A stretch of 25,730 nt of DNA, taken from JBBQSF01 sp038214085. Its GTDB lineage: Bacteria > Bacteroidota > Bacteroidia > Bacteroidales > CG2-30-32-10. The notes beneath the pieces are model-generated. The model saw only the letters and a list, made by a program, of their open reading frames with translations. It did no database searches and had not been told where the DNA came from. A program made the position numbers and the translations under genes. How positions within the stretch are numbered: position 1 is the stretch's first letter; the number at the start of each line of letters is the position of its first letter. The DNA lies in the NCBI GenBank assembly GCA_038214085.1, contig JBBQSF010000028.1:1-25730 (forward strand). Direction: 5' to 3'. Positions 16,809-24,475 of the stretch are shown here, in pieces.

Positions 16809-17630
16809 TTATTTAGAGATAGTCCTTTGAAAAGCAAAAATCCTGACATTTCGCAAAAATTCATTTCCAATTTCCTTGCTCATCAGCGATTCCGGTTTCC
16901 GTTCGGGATGCCATTGAACAGCTAGCAAAAACGGTTTGCCAATTTTAAACTTCCACTCGTAAGCTTCAATAATTCCATCGTCGGCAAAAGCAGTTGCTAC
17001 AAAACACGTTGCCAATTGCCTTACTGCTTGATGGTGATTGGTATTTACGCTATCGCTATTTTTCTCCGAAATGGCAAAGAGTAAAGATTTCTCTGAAATT
17101 TTTATAGGATGAATTGCATTGTACCCGCCATCAGTTCTGTGTTTAACCGAGGTATCAAAATCGTCAGGAATATCAACTATAAGAGAGCCGCCCATGTATA
17201 CATTCAGGATTTGTTCGCCCCGGCAAATTGCCAGAATAGGAATTTGCATTTGCATGGCTTTCTGAATAAGGCTAAACTCAAGTGAATCGCGGTATTTATC
17301 CATTTCGCATCTTGAAGTATCCGAAATTTTACCATAATATTCTGGGTTTACATCTGGTCCACCAGTAAGAACCAGCCCCGAACATTTTTCCAGAATTTCT
17401 GCCGCTTCCAAAGGTTTTTTCCCATACAAATTAACACATTTAATTGTAGAATCAGCAGAACTGATCCATTTCATGTAAGCCTTGTAATTTTCTGATGTTG
17501 TTGCTTTGGAGAAGGCGATCAGAATATTACTTTGTTTACCCTTTTGCGAAAAACTAGAAATAGCAGCATGTACAAAAATAATTGCAAAAAATATTTTTAA
17601 TACTGCTGAGTCTTTTCCTATATATTTCAT
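16809..17630 (-). CDS. Exported class I glutamine amidotransferase-like (peptidase C26) hydrolase
   Basis: A gamma-glutamyl-GABA hydrolase (PuuD)-like protein. Numbering from the ATG at 17630 (273 residues), the nucleophile is C136 in ILAICRGEQILNVYMGG and the His/Glu pair is H241/E243 in VQWHPERKPE. GLVLTGGPDVNPEYYG and VNTNHHQAVRQL are also family marks. An in-frame TTG at 17648 would add six residues, but ATG gives a better signal peptide: MKYIGKDS followed by a hydrophobic run to about SSFSQ. That signal is the oddity, since PuuD-type enzymes act in the cytosol. The enzyme probably cleaves gamma-glutamyl amide bonds in the periplasm, perhaps of peptides, folate-like or wall-derived compounds (inference). 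It is separate from the trmN6 gene upstream on the same strand (113 bp gap). Confidence 0.88.
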   Translation of the reverse strand: MKYIGKDSAVLKIFFAIIFVHAAISSFSQKGKQSNILIAFSKATTSENYKAYMKWISSADSTIKCVNLYGKKPLEAAEILEKCSGLVLTGGPDVNPEYYGKISDTSRCEMDKYRDSLEFSLIQKAMQMQIPILAICRGEQILNVYMGGSLIVDIPDDFDTSVKHRTDGGYNAIHPIKISEKSLLFAISEKNSDSVNTNHHQAVRQLATCFVATAFADDGIIEAYEWKFKIGKPFLLAVQWHPERKPESLMSKEIGNEFLRNVRIFAFQRTISK

Positions 17631-17658
17631 TATGTTTAAGTTGGTCAAAAAGCTAACA

Positions 17659-17666
17659 CAAACTTA
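17659..17666 (-). promoter_or_regulatory. Putative -7 box of the C26 hydrolase gene
   Basis: On the minus strand TAAGTTTG (plus 17659-17666) fits TAnnTTTG. It lies about 28 bp before the ATG at 17630 and immediately upstream of the alternative TTG at 17648, which argues for the ATG start. No clear TTG -33 element was found. Confidence 0.4.
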
Positions 17667-17743
17667 TGAAATAGTTTTGATGAAATACGAAGAAACGGTT
17701 TAATATTTATATGAAATCTTTAATAGTCTTCTATTTTAAAACC

Positions 17744-18448
17744 TTAAAACGCCAGATAAAATTCTTTTGAAAAGCTCATATATTCATCTGTATACTCTCC
17801 CGAAGGCTCCTCAAGAATAGTGATTTCTTCGGATATAACTTCTCTTCTTTGTTTTTCAAGTTGCAAAACAATTCTTTTTGCAGGTTTTCCTATAACAGGA
17901 AACATGTGAAGCTTTTTTGCAACAAAGTATCCCTGCGCCGAAGCCAGACGACAAAAATATTTTTCTTCATTGGACGGAAGGATGACACAAAATTTTCCAA
18001 ATTCATCAAGCAAACTGAATGAAACAGCAATCAAAGCTTCGTAAGGCAAATTGTCATCGTGTTTGGAGAAGAAATCCTCACGTCGCAAGGGCTTCATTGA
18101 ATTTCTAAAGTATGGCGGACTGCATACAATCAAATCGTATTTTTTGTTGGTTTTCGCATATTCCTGAATAGAACAATGGTGAACATTTAAACGTCCTGAC
18201 CATGGCGATTTTAAAAAATTTCTTTTTGCTGTTTCGGCAGAATGAGAATCAATTTCCACGGCATCAACCAAGGCATTTAGATTTCGCTGTGCTAACATAA
18301 GCGCAATAACACCCGAACCGGTTCCTATTTCCAAAATGGTATTGCAGTTTTGCACATCGGCCCATGCCCCAATCAATACACCATCTGTTCCAACTTTCAA
18401 AGTACAACCGTCGTCGGAAACAGAAAACTGTTTAAAATCAAAAGCCAT
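17744..18448 (-). CDS. trmN6: tRNA1(Val) (adenine(37)-N6)-methyltransferase-like (TrmN6/YfiC family)
   Basis: A 234-residue Rossmann-fold SAM methyltransferase. The SAM-binding loop is ILEIGTGSGVIALMLAQR (38-55) and the acidic end of strand 2 is AVEID. The catalytic motif is SPPYF (110-114), a variant of the NPPY used by adenine-N6 methyltransferases. The N-terminus FDFKQFSVSDDGCTLKVGTDGVLIGAW is typical of YfiC: the conserved K-x-G-T-D-G segment. In E. coli the enzyme methylates A37 of tRNA1(Val). It is third in the rpsP-rimM-trmN6 cluster, 8 bp after rimM, which fits a translation role. A related methyltransferase with another N6-adenine target cannot be excluded. Confidence 0.85.
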   Translation of the reverse strand: MAFDFKQFSVSDDGCTLKVGTDGVLIGAWADVQNCNTILEIGTGSGVIALMLAQRNLNALVDAVEIDSHSAETAKRNFLKSPWSGRLNVHHCSIQEYAKTNKKYDLIVCSPPYFRNSMKPLRREDFFSKHDDNLPYEALIAVSFSLLDEFGKFCVILPSNEEKYFCRLASAQGYFVAKKLHMFPVIGKPAKRIVLQLEKQRREVISEEITILEEPSGEYTDEYMSFSKEFYLAF

Positions 18449-18456
18449 TTAATATT

Positions 18457-18987
18457 TTATTGGAGATACATGTCGATAAGACCTTCGGGAGCAGTGATAT
18501 AAATTATCTTTTTTTTCCTGTCAATTTTAGTTACGATTTCATCAGCCGCAGGAATTAGAACTTCCTTACTCCCATGGAGAATTTCGAGTAAAGGATAATG
18601 TGGCATTTCAATAATCCTGCTTACTTTTCCTATTAACCCGAATGAAGCATCATAAACGTCGTAACTTAAAATTTCATCTCTCTGGAAATTTTTACCTCTG
18701 GATTTTGGAATCAAATCCGAAGGCAGCCAGATTGTGGCTTTTAAAAGAGCTTGTGCTTTGGGCTCACTGTCAATTCCAACAAAATTTATATAAATCCATT
18801 CGGAATTTTTATAGCTCAATTGTTCAATAAAAAAAGGAACCAGTTGACCTTTGATTTCAAGGAAAACTGATTCCAGTTTTTTTACGGTTTTTTCGGGAAG
18901 TGGTTGTACTATTTTAGCAACAACCGAACCCTTATAACCATGTAATTTTGTAACAGAAGCAAATAAAAAATTCTCTTCTTTTTTCAT
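18457..18987 (-). CDS. rimM: Ribosome maturation factor RimM
   Basis: The 176-residue protein assists maturation of the 30S head by binding S19. The N-terminal RimM barrel contains SVTKLHGYKGSVVAKI (about 11-26; family pattern HGxxGEV). A C-terminal PRC-barrel (about 95-170) contains VYDASFGLIGKVSRIIEMPHYPLLEI and ends in PAADEIVTKIDRKKKIIYITAPEGLID. It follows rpsP by 14 bp, the order conserved across bacteria. trmD and rplS, frequent companions, are not present here. Confidence 0.95.
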   Translation of the reverse strand: MKKEENFLFASVTKLHGYKGSVVAKIVQPLPEKTVKKLESVFLEIKGQLVPFFIEQLSYKNSEWIYINFVGIDSEPKAQALLKATIWLPSDLIPKSRGKNFQRDEILSYDVYDASFGLIGKVSRIIEMPHYPLLEILHGSKEVLIPAADEIVTKIDRKKKIIYITAPEGLIDMYLQ

Positions 18988-19001
18988 TAAGCAGGAAATA
19001 A

Positions 19002-19646
19002 TTATGCTTCCGGCTGGGCTGGTTTTTCTTCAGGAGTTTCCTGAGTTTCAGCAACTGGTTCAACTACTGTTTCAGCAACTGGCTCAACTACTGTTTCAAC
19101 AACAGGTTCAACTTCAGTTTCAGCAACTGGTGCTTCCTCAACAGTATCTTCAGCTACATCATTTTTCTGAGCTTCTTTCTGAGCAAGTTTCAGTCGTTTT
19201 GCAGCAATTTCTTCAGCGCGTTTTTCATTGGCTTTAACTTCAAGTTCAAGACGAGATTTGTGCTCATTCTTTTTGTTTAAAAGACCTTCAGAAATTTTGC
19301 TCTTAATTTTTAAATCTTTTTCTTCAACCCACTGTTGAAATTTTGCTTCAGCAGTTTCTATTGTTAATGCTCCTTTTTCAACACCCCTTAATAAGTGTTC
19401 TTTGTATAAAATTCCTTTGTAAGATAAGATAGCGCGAACCGTATCAGAAGGAATTGCTCCATTCTGAATCCAATTAACAGCCTTGTCAACATTGATATCA
19501 ATTGTTGCAGGCTTTGTTAACGGGTTATAAACCCCGATTTTTTCAATGAATTTTCCATCACGAGGTGCTCGACCATCCGCAATTACAATGTGGTAAAAAG
19601 GTTGTCCCTTTTTTCCGAAACGCTGTAATCTAATTTTCGTTGCCAT
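19002..19646 (-). CDS. rpsP: 30S ribosomal protein S16 with a long Glu/Val/Pro-rich C-terminal extension
   Basis: Small-subunit protein that binds 16S rRNA. The S16 core is MATKIRLQRFGKKGQPFYHI, ADGRAPRDGKFIEKIGVYNP and the following 50 residues (about 1-85). The start is the ATG at 19646; a longer frame from TTG at 19685 would add 13 residues without S16 character. The gene encodes 214 residues against 80-90 for typical S16. Bacteroidetes S16 are known to be extended, and this one continues with a charged helical stretch (about 100-160) and an acidic tail of repeated VEPVAET units. The tail is encoded by a 24-bp tandem repeat. It is first of the rpsP-rimM-trmN6 cluster and divergent from nqrA. 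Confidence 0.95.
   Translation of the reverse strand: MATKIRLQRFGKKGQPFYHIVIADGRAPRDGKFIEKIGVYNPLTKPATIDINVDKAVNWIQNGAIPSDTVRAILSYKGILYKEHLLRGVEKGALTIETAEAKFQQWVEEKDLKIKSKISEGLLNKKNEHKSRLELEVKANEKRAEEIAAKRLKLAQKEAQKNDVAEDTVEEAPVAETEVEPVVETVVEPVAETVVEPVAETQETPEEKPAQPEA
19045..19134 (-). repeat. 24-bp tandem repeat inside rpsP
   Basis: On the plus strand three units starting GTTTCAGCAACTGG or a close variant lie at 19045-19068, 19069-19092 and 19093-19116, with a fourth partial unit to about 19134. The first two differ by one base (GGTTC/GGCTC). Each encodes eight residues of the type VVEPVAET in the acidic tail of S16. Copy number may vary between strains. Confidence 0.85.
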
Positions 19647-19708
19647 AAATTTATTTAATTGATTAATTTGAATTTTGGGCTGCAAAGATCGTTTTTTTTT
19701 GCGAATTA

Positions 19709-19741
19709 CAAAAATATTGACAACAATTTTAATTTTTTCAA
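19709..19741 (-). promoter_or_regulatory. Putative promoter of the rpsP operon
   Basis: On the minus strand TATTTTTG (plus 19709-19716) fits TAnnTTTG, with a TTG (plus 19739-19741) 22 bp upstream. The leader to the rpsP ATG would be about 55 nt. The 300-bp space between rpsP and nqrA (19647-19946) holds this promoter and the nqrA promoter; nothing else was recognised there. Confidence 0.45.
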
Positions 19742-19897
19742 AAGAAAATCTACTTCCAAATCATTGAAATGCAATATACTTTTATGTTGCAGATAAAATA
19801 TTTTAATTAAAATTTTACAATTAGAGGAATTCGGTATATTTTTGCTGAATTAAATAATCTGATTTGTAATCGTTTTTATTTATGTCAAAATGTGTTG

Positions 19898-19928
19898 TTG
19901 TTTTGTTTCGATATTTAATTTATATTTG
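19898..19928 (+). promoter_or_regulatory. Putative promoter of the nqr operon
   Basis: TTG at 19898-19900, a 20-bp spacer and TATATTTG at 19921-19928 match the Bacteroidetes promoter consensus. The ATG of nqrA is at 19947, so the leader would be about 12 nt. Confidence 0.65.
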
Positions 19929-19946
19929 CTCTCAAATTAAAAGATA

Positions 19947-21293
19947 ATGAAGGTTGTAAAAATCAGAAAAGGTCTTAATATTCCATTAAAAGGAGAAGCC
20001 TCCCAAGCAGATATCGGCTTAGCAAAGGATGATATTATTGCCATAAAGCCAGATGATTTTATAGGATTTGTTCCAAAAATGTATGTAAAATCAGGAGATA
20101 AGGTTAAAGTTGGAACACCCGTTTGTTACAACAAACTTAATGAAAAGATTCAAATCTGTTCACCCGTTAGCGGAGAAGTTCTTGAAATTTTCAGAGGTGA
20201 AAAACGCAAGATTCTCGAAATCCAAATCCGCAATGATTTCAAATTTGTTGCTGAACAGTTTTCATTTTCTACCTCCGATATACTCAGCAAAAATCAAATT
20301 CTGGAATTACTTGCTTCGAGCGGCTTATTTTCATTTATCCGTCAGCGGCCTTACGATATTATCCCTAATATTGATTCTGTACCCCGCGACATTTACATTT
20401 CATGCTTCGATTCCTCTCCCCTTGCGCCCGACTATAATTTCATTTTAAAGGATAAAGAAAATTATTTTCAGAAAGGAATTGATATTTTCAGCACACTTTC
20501 CGAAGGCAAAGTTCATCTTGGAATCAATGCAGCGGCAGAAAATCAATTGTTCGATAATATAACAAACGTTGAAAAGCATTATTTCAAAGGTCCTCATCCG
20601 GCAGGCAATGTTGGTGTTCAGATTCACCATACCCACCCTATAAATAAGGGCGAAATTATTTGGTATCTGAATCCTCAGGACGTAGCAATGATAGGGAAAT
20701 TTTTTGCTGAAGGCATTTACGACACCAGCAGAATTATTGCAGTTACGGGCCCTTCGGTACAAAACCCCAAATATATCAGCACAATTATTGGGGCAAAAAT
20801 TACAAACATTTTATCAGAAAACAGCGTTCAACCCAACACACGTTTTATCAGTGGGAATGCGCTAACCGGAACAACTGTTGAACTGAAAGGTTTTCTGGGA
20901 TATTACCACCATCAACTTACCATGATTCCAGAAGGCAATTATTTTGAATTTGCTGGCTGGGCTGCTCCTGGTTTAAAAAAATTCAGCAATTCAGGTTTAT
21001 TCGTTTCAAAACTTTTACCAAAAATTGATTTTAAGCTCGACACCAATTATCATGGAGGATTAAGAGCTTTTGTAATGAGTGGTGAATATGAAAAAGTATT
21101 TCCTTTCGACATTTATCCGGTATATTTACTCAAAGCAATTCTTACCGATAACATAGACAAAATGGAAGAATTGGGAATTTATGAGGTTTCAACGGAAGAT
21201 TTTGCACTTTGTGATTTTGTATGCACCTCTAAAATTGAAGCACAGCAAATTGTAAGTCAGGGATTGGAACTTATTAGAAAAGAAATGAGTTAG
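19947..21293 (+). CDS. nqrA: Na+-translocating NADH:quinone reductase subunit A
   Basis: Peripheral cytoplasmic subunit of the sodium-pumping NADH dehydrogenase (448 residues, normal length), involved in quinone binding. Recognisable segments are IRKGLNIPLKGEA at the N-terminus, a biotinyl-like barrel-sandwich stretch (KVKVGTPVCYNK, ICSPVSGEVLEI), GPHPAGNVGVQIHHTHPIN, and the C-terminal MSGEYEKVFPFDIYPVYLLKAIL. First of six co-directional genes in standard A-B-C-D-E-F order, 19 bp before nqrB. Confidence 0.97.
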   Translation: MKVVKIRKGLNIPLKGEASQADIGLAKDDIIAIKPDDFIGFVPKMYVKSGDKVKVGTPVCYNKLNEKIQICSPVSGEVLEIFRGEKRKILEIQIRNDFKFVAEQFSFSTSDILSKNQILELLASSGLFSFIRQRPYDIIPNIDSVPRDIYISCFDSSPLAPDYNFILKDKENYFQKGIDIFSTLSEGKVHLGINAAAENQLFDNITNVEKHYFKGPHPAGNVGVQIHHTHPINKGEIIWYLNPQDVAMIGKFFAEGIYDTSRIIAVTGPSVQNPKYISTIIGAKITNILSENSVQPNTRFISGNALTGTTVELKGFLGYYHHQLTMIPEGNYFEFAGWAAPGLKKFSNSGLFVSKLLPKIDFKLDTNYHGGLRAFVMSGEYEKVFPFDIYPVYLLKAILTDNIDKMEELGIYEVSTEDFALCDFVCTSKIEAQQIVSQGLELIRKEMS

Positions 21294-21312
21294 TTTTTTC
21301 AGAAATATATAT

Positions 21313-22485
21313 ATGAAAAGTCTTCGAAATTATTTAAGCAAAATAAAACCTAACTTTCAGAAGGGAGGAAAATTTCAAAAGTTTCATTCTACATTTGATG
21401 CTTTTGAAACATTTCTTTTTGTTCCGGATAAAGTTACCGGCACAGGAGCCCATTTACGTGATGCCAATGATTTAAAACGCACTATGTCGTTTGTAATCAT
21501 AGCCATGATTCCTGCTTTACTTTTTGGAATGTGGAATGCAGGATATCAGTATCATTTATCAGTTGGAGTAACTTCTGGAATTTTGGATAACTTTTTGTTT
21601 GGTTTTATTAAAATTCTTCCAATTATTGCAGTATCCTACATTTCAGGCTTAGCAGTTGAATTTATTTTTGCACAAACCCGCCATCATGAAGTTAATGAAG
21701 GATTTTTAGTAACAGGAATGCTAATTCCTTTGATAATGCCCGTTGATATTCCATTGTGGATAGTTGCTGTTGCAACAATTTTTTCTGTACTATTTGTTAA
21801 AGAAGCGTTTGGCGGCACAGGTATGAATGTTTTCAATCCTGCATTAATGGTGAGAGCATTTATATTTTTCGCTTACCCAGCAAAGATAACTGGCGATTTG
21901 GTTTGGATTCATGGCTTAAGTGATAAAGCCCAGATTGTTGATGGCTTTTCAGGAGCTACTCCACTTTCTTATGCTGCCACTGATCAAATTGATAAAATAC
22001 CCTCACTACATGATTTATTTTTTGGTTTTATTCCAGGGTCTATAGGCGAAACCTCAAAGTTTGCGATACTCATTGGTGCCGCAATACTGATTATTTCGGG
22101 GGTTGCAAGTTTGAGGGTAATGCTTTCAACAATTACAGGCGGTGTAGTAATGAGTTTAATTTTCAACGTATTTGCACTTAACAGTTACATGACAATTGAT
22201 CCAATTACGCAAGTTTTAATGGGAGGCTTTTTATTTGGTGCAATTTTTATGGCAACCGATCCGGTTTCTGGATCACAAACACCATTAGGAAAAATTATTT
22301 ATGGCTTTTTAATAGGAATGTTTGCCATAATGATTAGGGTATTTAATCCCGCGTATCCTGAAGGCATGATGCTGGCAATTTTATTAATGAATGCTTTTGC
22401 GCCATTAATAGATCATGCCATTATTCAATCAAATATAAAACGGCGCAAAAAACGTGTGCTTCAAACATCGGTAGTTAAACAATAA
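21313..22485 (+). CDS. nqrB: Na+-translocating NADH:quinone reductase subunit B
   Basis: Polytopic membrane subunit (390 residues, about ten helices) that carries covalent FMN and takes part in Na+ transport and quinone reduction. The flavinylation motif is GFSGATPLSY with the acceptor T216. NVFNPALMVRAFIFFAYPA and FMATDPVSGSQTPLGK are conserved blocks. Covalent attachment of FMN needs the flavin transferase ApbE, whose gene is not in this window. Confidence 0.97.
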   Translation: MKSLRNYLSKIKPNFQKGGKFQKFHSTFDAFETFLFVPDKVTGTGAHLRDANDLKRTMSFVIIAMIPALLFGMWNAGYQYHLSVGVTSGILDNFLFGFIKILPIIAVSYISGLAVEFIFAQTRHHEVNEGFLVTGMLIPLIMPVDIPLWIVAVATIFSVLFVKEAFGGTGMNVFNPALMVRAFIFFAYPAKITGDLVWIHGLSDKAQIVDGFSGATPLSYAATDQIDKIPSLHDLFFGFIPGSIGETSKFAILIGAAILIISGVASLRVMLSTITGGVVMSLIFNVFALNSYMTIDPITQVLMGGFLFGAIFMATDPVSGSQTPLGKIIYGFLIGMFAIMIRVFNPAYPEGMMLAILLMNAFAPLIDHAIIQSNIKRRKKRVLQTSVVKQ

Positions 22486-22495
22486 TTCAATTTTT

Positions 22496-23209
22496 ATGTT
22501 TAGTAACAGATATATCTTTATTTATTCAGCGGTAATGGTTATTGTTATTGCAATAGCACTTACAGTTGTGGCGGTACAGCTTAAACCACGCCAAAAGTAT
22601 AACGAACGTGTTGAAAAAATGCAAAATATTCTGACTTCGGTTAATATTGAATCAATGCCTCAAAATGCCGAAACATTGTATAAGAAATATTTTACTTCTT
22701 CAATTGTTGTAAATACTAAAGGAGAAGAAATTTCTGGCAAAAACGCCTTTGATATTGAATTAGTTGTTGAAATTAAAAAAGCTCCCGAACAGCGAAATCT
22801 TCCTGTATTTATATGTACCAACGATAAAAATGAAAAATATTATTCGGTACCAATACGCGGAAAAGGTTTATGGGGTCCTGTTTGGGGATATATTGCCCTA
22901 AATGATGATTTAAACACAATTACAGGTGCTCAGTTTGGCCATAAAAGCGAAACCCCGGGTTTAGGTGCCGAAATTGAAACAAGAGAATTTCAGCAGCATT
23001 TTATTGGAAAAACCATATTTGATGATAAGGACAACTTTGTTTCTATTTCAATTATAAAAGGAGGTGCACCTGAATCGGACAAGCATGGCGTTGATGCAAT
23101 TTCAGGTGGCACAATAACCAGCAAAGGCCTTGAAAAATCAATCAAAGATTGTTTGGGCGACTATGTTAATTATTTTAAAAAAGTTAGGAAACAGGAACCG
23201 AAATCATAA
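22496..23209 (+). CDS. nqrC: Na+-translocating NADH:quinone reductase subunit C
   Basis: The 237-residue subunit has one N-terminal membrane helix (about 7-28) and a periplasmic FMN-binding domain. RGKGLWGPVWGYIAL and GHKSETPGLGAEIE are family signatures. The covalent FMN site is VDAISGGTITSKG with the predicted acceptor T206; the motif is SGGT rather than SGAT. The gene begins 10 bp after nqrB. Confidence 0.96.
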   Translation: MFSNRYIFIYSAVMVIVIAIALTVVAVQLKPRQKYNERVEKMQNILTSVNIESMPQNAETLYKKYFTSSIVVNTKGEEISGKNAFDIELVVEIKKAPEQRNLPVFICTNDKNEKYYSVPIRGKGLWGPVWGYIALNDDLNTITGAQFGHKSETPGLGAEIETREFQQHFIGKTIFDDKDNFVSISIIKGGAPESDKHGVDAISGGTITSKGLEKSIKDCLGDYVNYFKKVRKQEPKS

Positions 23210-23215
23210 TAGATT

Positions 23216-23830
23216 ATGAAAAATCTGAAACTTTTAACAAACCCGTTTAATAGAGAAAACCCAATAACAGTTCAGGTATTGGGTATTTGCTCCGCTCTGG
23301 CAGTTACTGTTCAAATGAAACCTGCCATTGTAATGGCATTATCTGTAACAGTTGTAACTGCATTTTCAAATCTGATAATTTCCGCAATGCGCAATACTAT
23401 TCCTTCGCGAATAAGAATTATTGTTCAGTTGGTGGTTATTGCAGCCTTAGTAATTATTGTGGATCAACTTCTCAAAGCTTATGTTTACGATGTTAGTAAA
23501 AAACTATCTGTATTTGTGGGATTGATTATTACCAATTGTATTTTAATGGGACGGCTTGAAGCTTTTGCCATGGCAAACAAACCATGGAATTCGTTTGTTG
23601 ATGGTGTTGGTAACGGTTTGGGATATGGAATAATTTTGGTAATTATTTCATTTTTCCGCGAAATATTTGGCTCAGGTAGTATAATGGGTTTTCAAATTGT
23701 TCCCCAATCTTTTTACGATTTAGGTTATATGGACAACGGAATGATGATTCTTCCGCCAATGGCATTAATTACAATTGGAGCAATCATTTGGGTTCAACGT
23801 AGTAAAAACCGCGATTTAATTGAAAAATAA
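23216..23830 (+). CDS. nqrD: Na+-translocating NADH:quinone reductase subunit D
   Basis: Six-helix membrane subunit (204 residues) homologous to NqrE and RnfE. C25 (VLGICSALAVT) and C108 (IITNCILMGRLEAFA) match the cysteines that, with two from NqrE, hold the iron centre in the membrane. It starts 6 bp after nqrC. The N-terminus NPFNRENPITVQVLGICSAL is typical of NqrD. Confidence 0.96.
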   Translation: MKNLKLLTNPFNRENPITVQVLGICSALAVTVQMKPAIVMALSVTVVTAFSNLIISAMRNTIPSRIRIIVQLVVIAALVIIVDQLLKAYVYDVSKKLSVFVGLIITNCILMGRLEAFAMANKPWNSFVDGVGNGLGYGIILVIISFFREIFGSGSIMGFQIVPQSFYDLGYMDNGMMILPPMALITIGAIIWVQRSKNRDLIEK

Positions 23831-23841
23831 AGAAAAATACA

Positions 23842-24459
23842 ATGGATAATTTATTTAATTTGTTTGTCCGCTCAGTCTTTATCGACAATATGATTTTTGC
23901 ATATTTTCTTGGAATGTGCTCTTATCTTGCTGTTTCAAAAACTGTTAAAACTTCTCTCGGACTAGGAATTGCTGTAACTTTTGTTCTAGTTATTACAGCA
24001 CCTGTAAACTGGTTACTTGACACATATCTTTTAAAAGAAGGCGCTTTAACATGGATTGGCGCTGAATATGCCGATGTGGATTTAAGTTATCTGAGTTTCA
24101 TCATTTTTATTGCAGTAATCGCTGCTATTGTTCAACTTGTTGAAATGGTTGTTGAAAAATTCAGTCCAACTCTTTACAATGCCCTTGGTATTTTTCTTCC
24201 ACTTATTGCTGTAAACTGCGCAATTTTAGGAGTTGCCCTTTTTGTTCAGGAAAGAGAATATACTCAGATCAGCGAAGTAACCGTTTATGCCTTTGGTTCC
24301 GGCATTGGATGGTTTCTTGCTATTGTAACTTTGGCTGCAATTAGGGAAAAAATTACTTATTCAAATATACCTGCTCCATTAAGGGGCTTGGGAATAGCGT
24401 TTATTCTTACAGGCATAATGGCTGTAGCTTTTATGAGTTTTATGGGAATTAAAATTTAA
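23842..24459 (+). CDS. nqrE: Na+-translocating NADH:quinone reductase subunit E
   Basis: Six-helix membrane subunit (205 residues) in inverted topology relative to NqrD. C26 (YFLGMCSYLAVS) and C126 (LIAVNCAILGVALF) are the predicted iron-centre ligands. FVRSVFIDNMIFAYFLGMC and YNALGIFLPLIAVNCAILG are diagnostic. It starts 11 bp after nqrD. Confidence 0.96.
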   Translation: MDNLFNLFVRSVFIDNMIFAYFLGMCSYLAVSKTVKTSLGLGIAVTFVLVITAPVNWLLDTYLLKEGALTWIGAEYADVDLSYLSFIIFIAVIAAIVQLVEMVVEKFSPTLYNALGIFLPLIAVNCAILGVALFVQEREYTQISEVTVYAFGSGIGWFLAIVTLAAIREKITYSNIPAPLRGLGIAFILTGIMAVAFMSFMGIKI

Positions 24460-24475
24460 TGAAAAAATATTTTTT

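Noticed and set aside
19004..19237. Open frame opposite rpsP with a Gln/Leu-rich repeat
   Set aside because: It is the antisense reading of the rpsP 24-bp repeat; the S16 frame explains the region.
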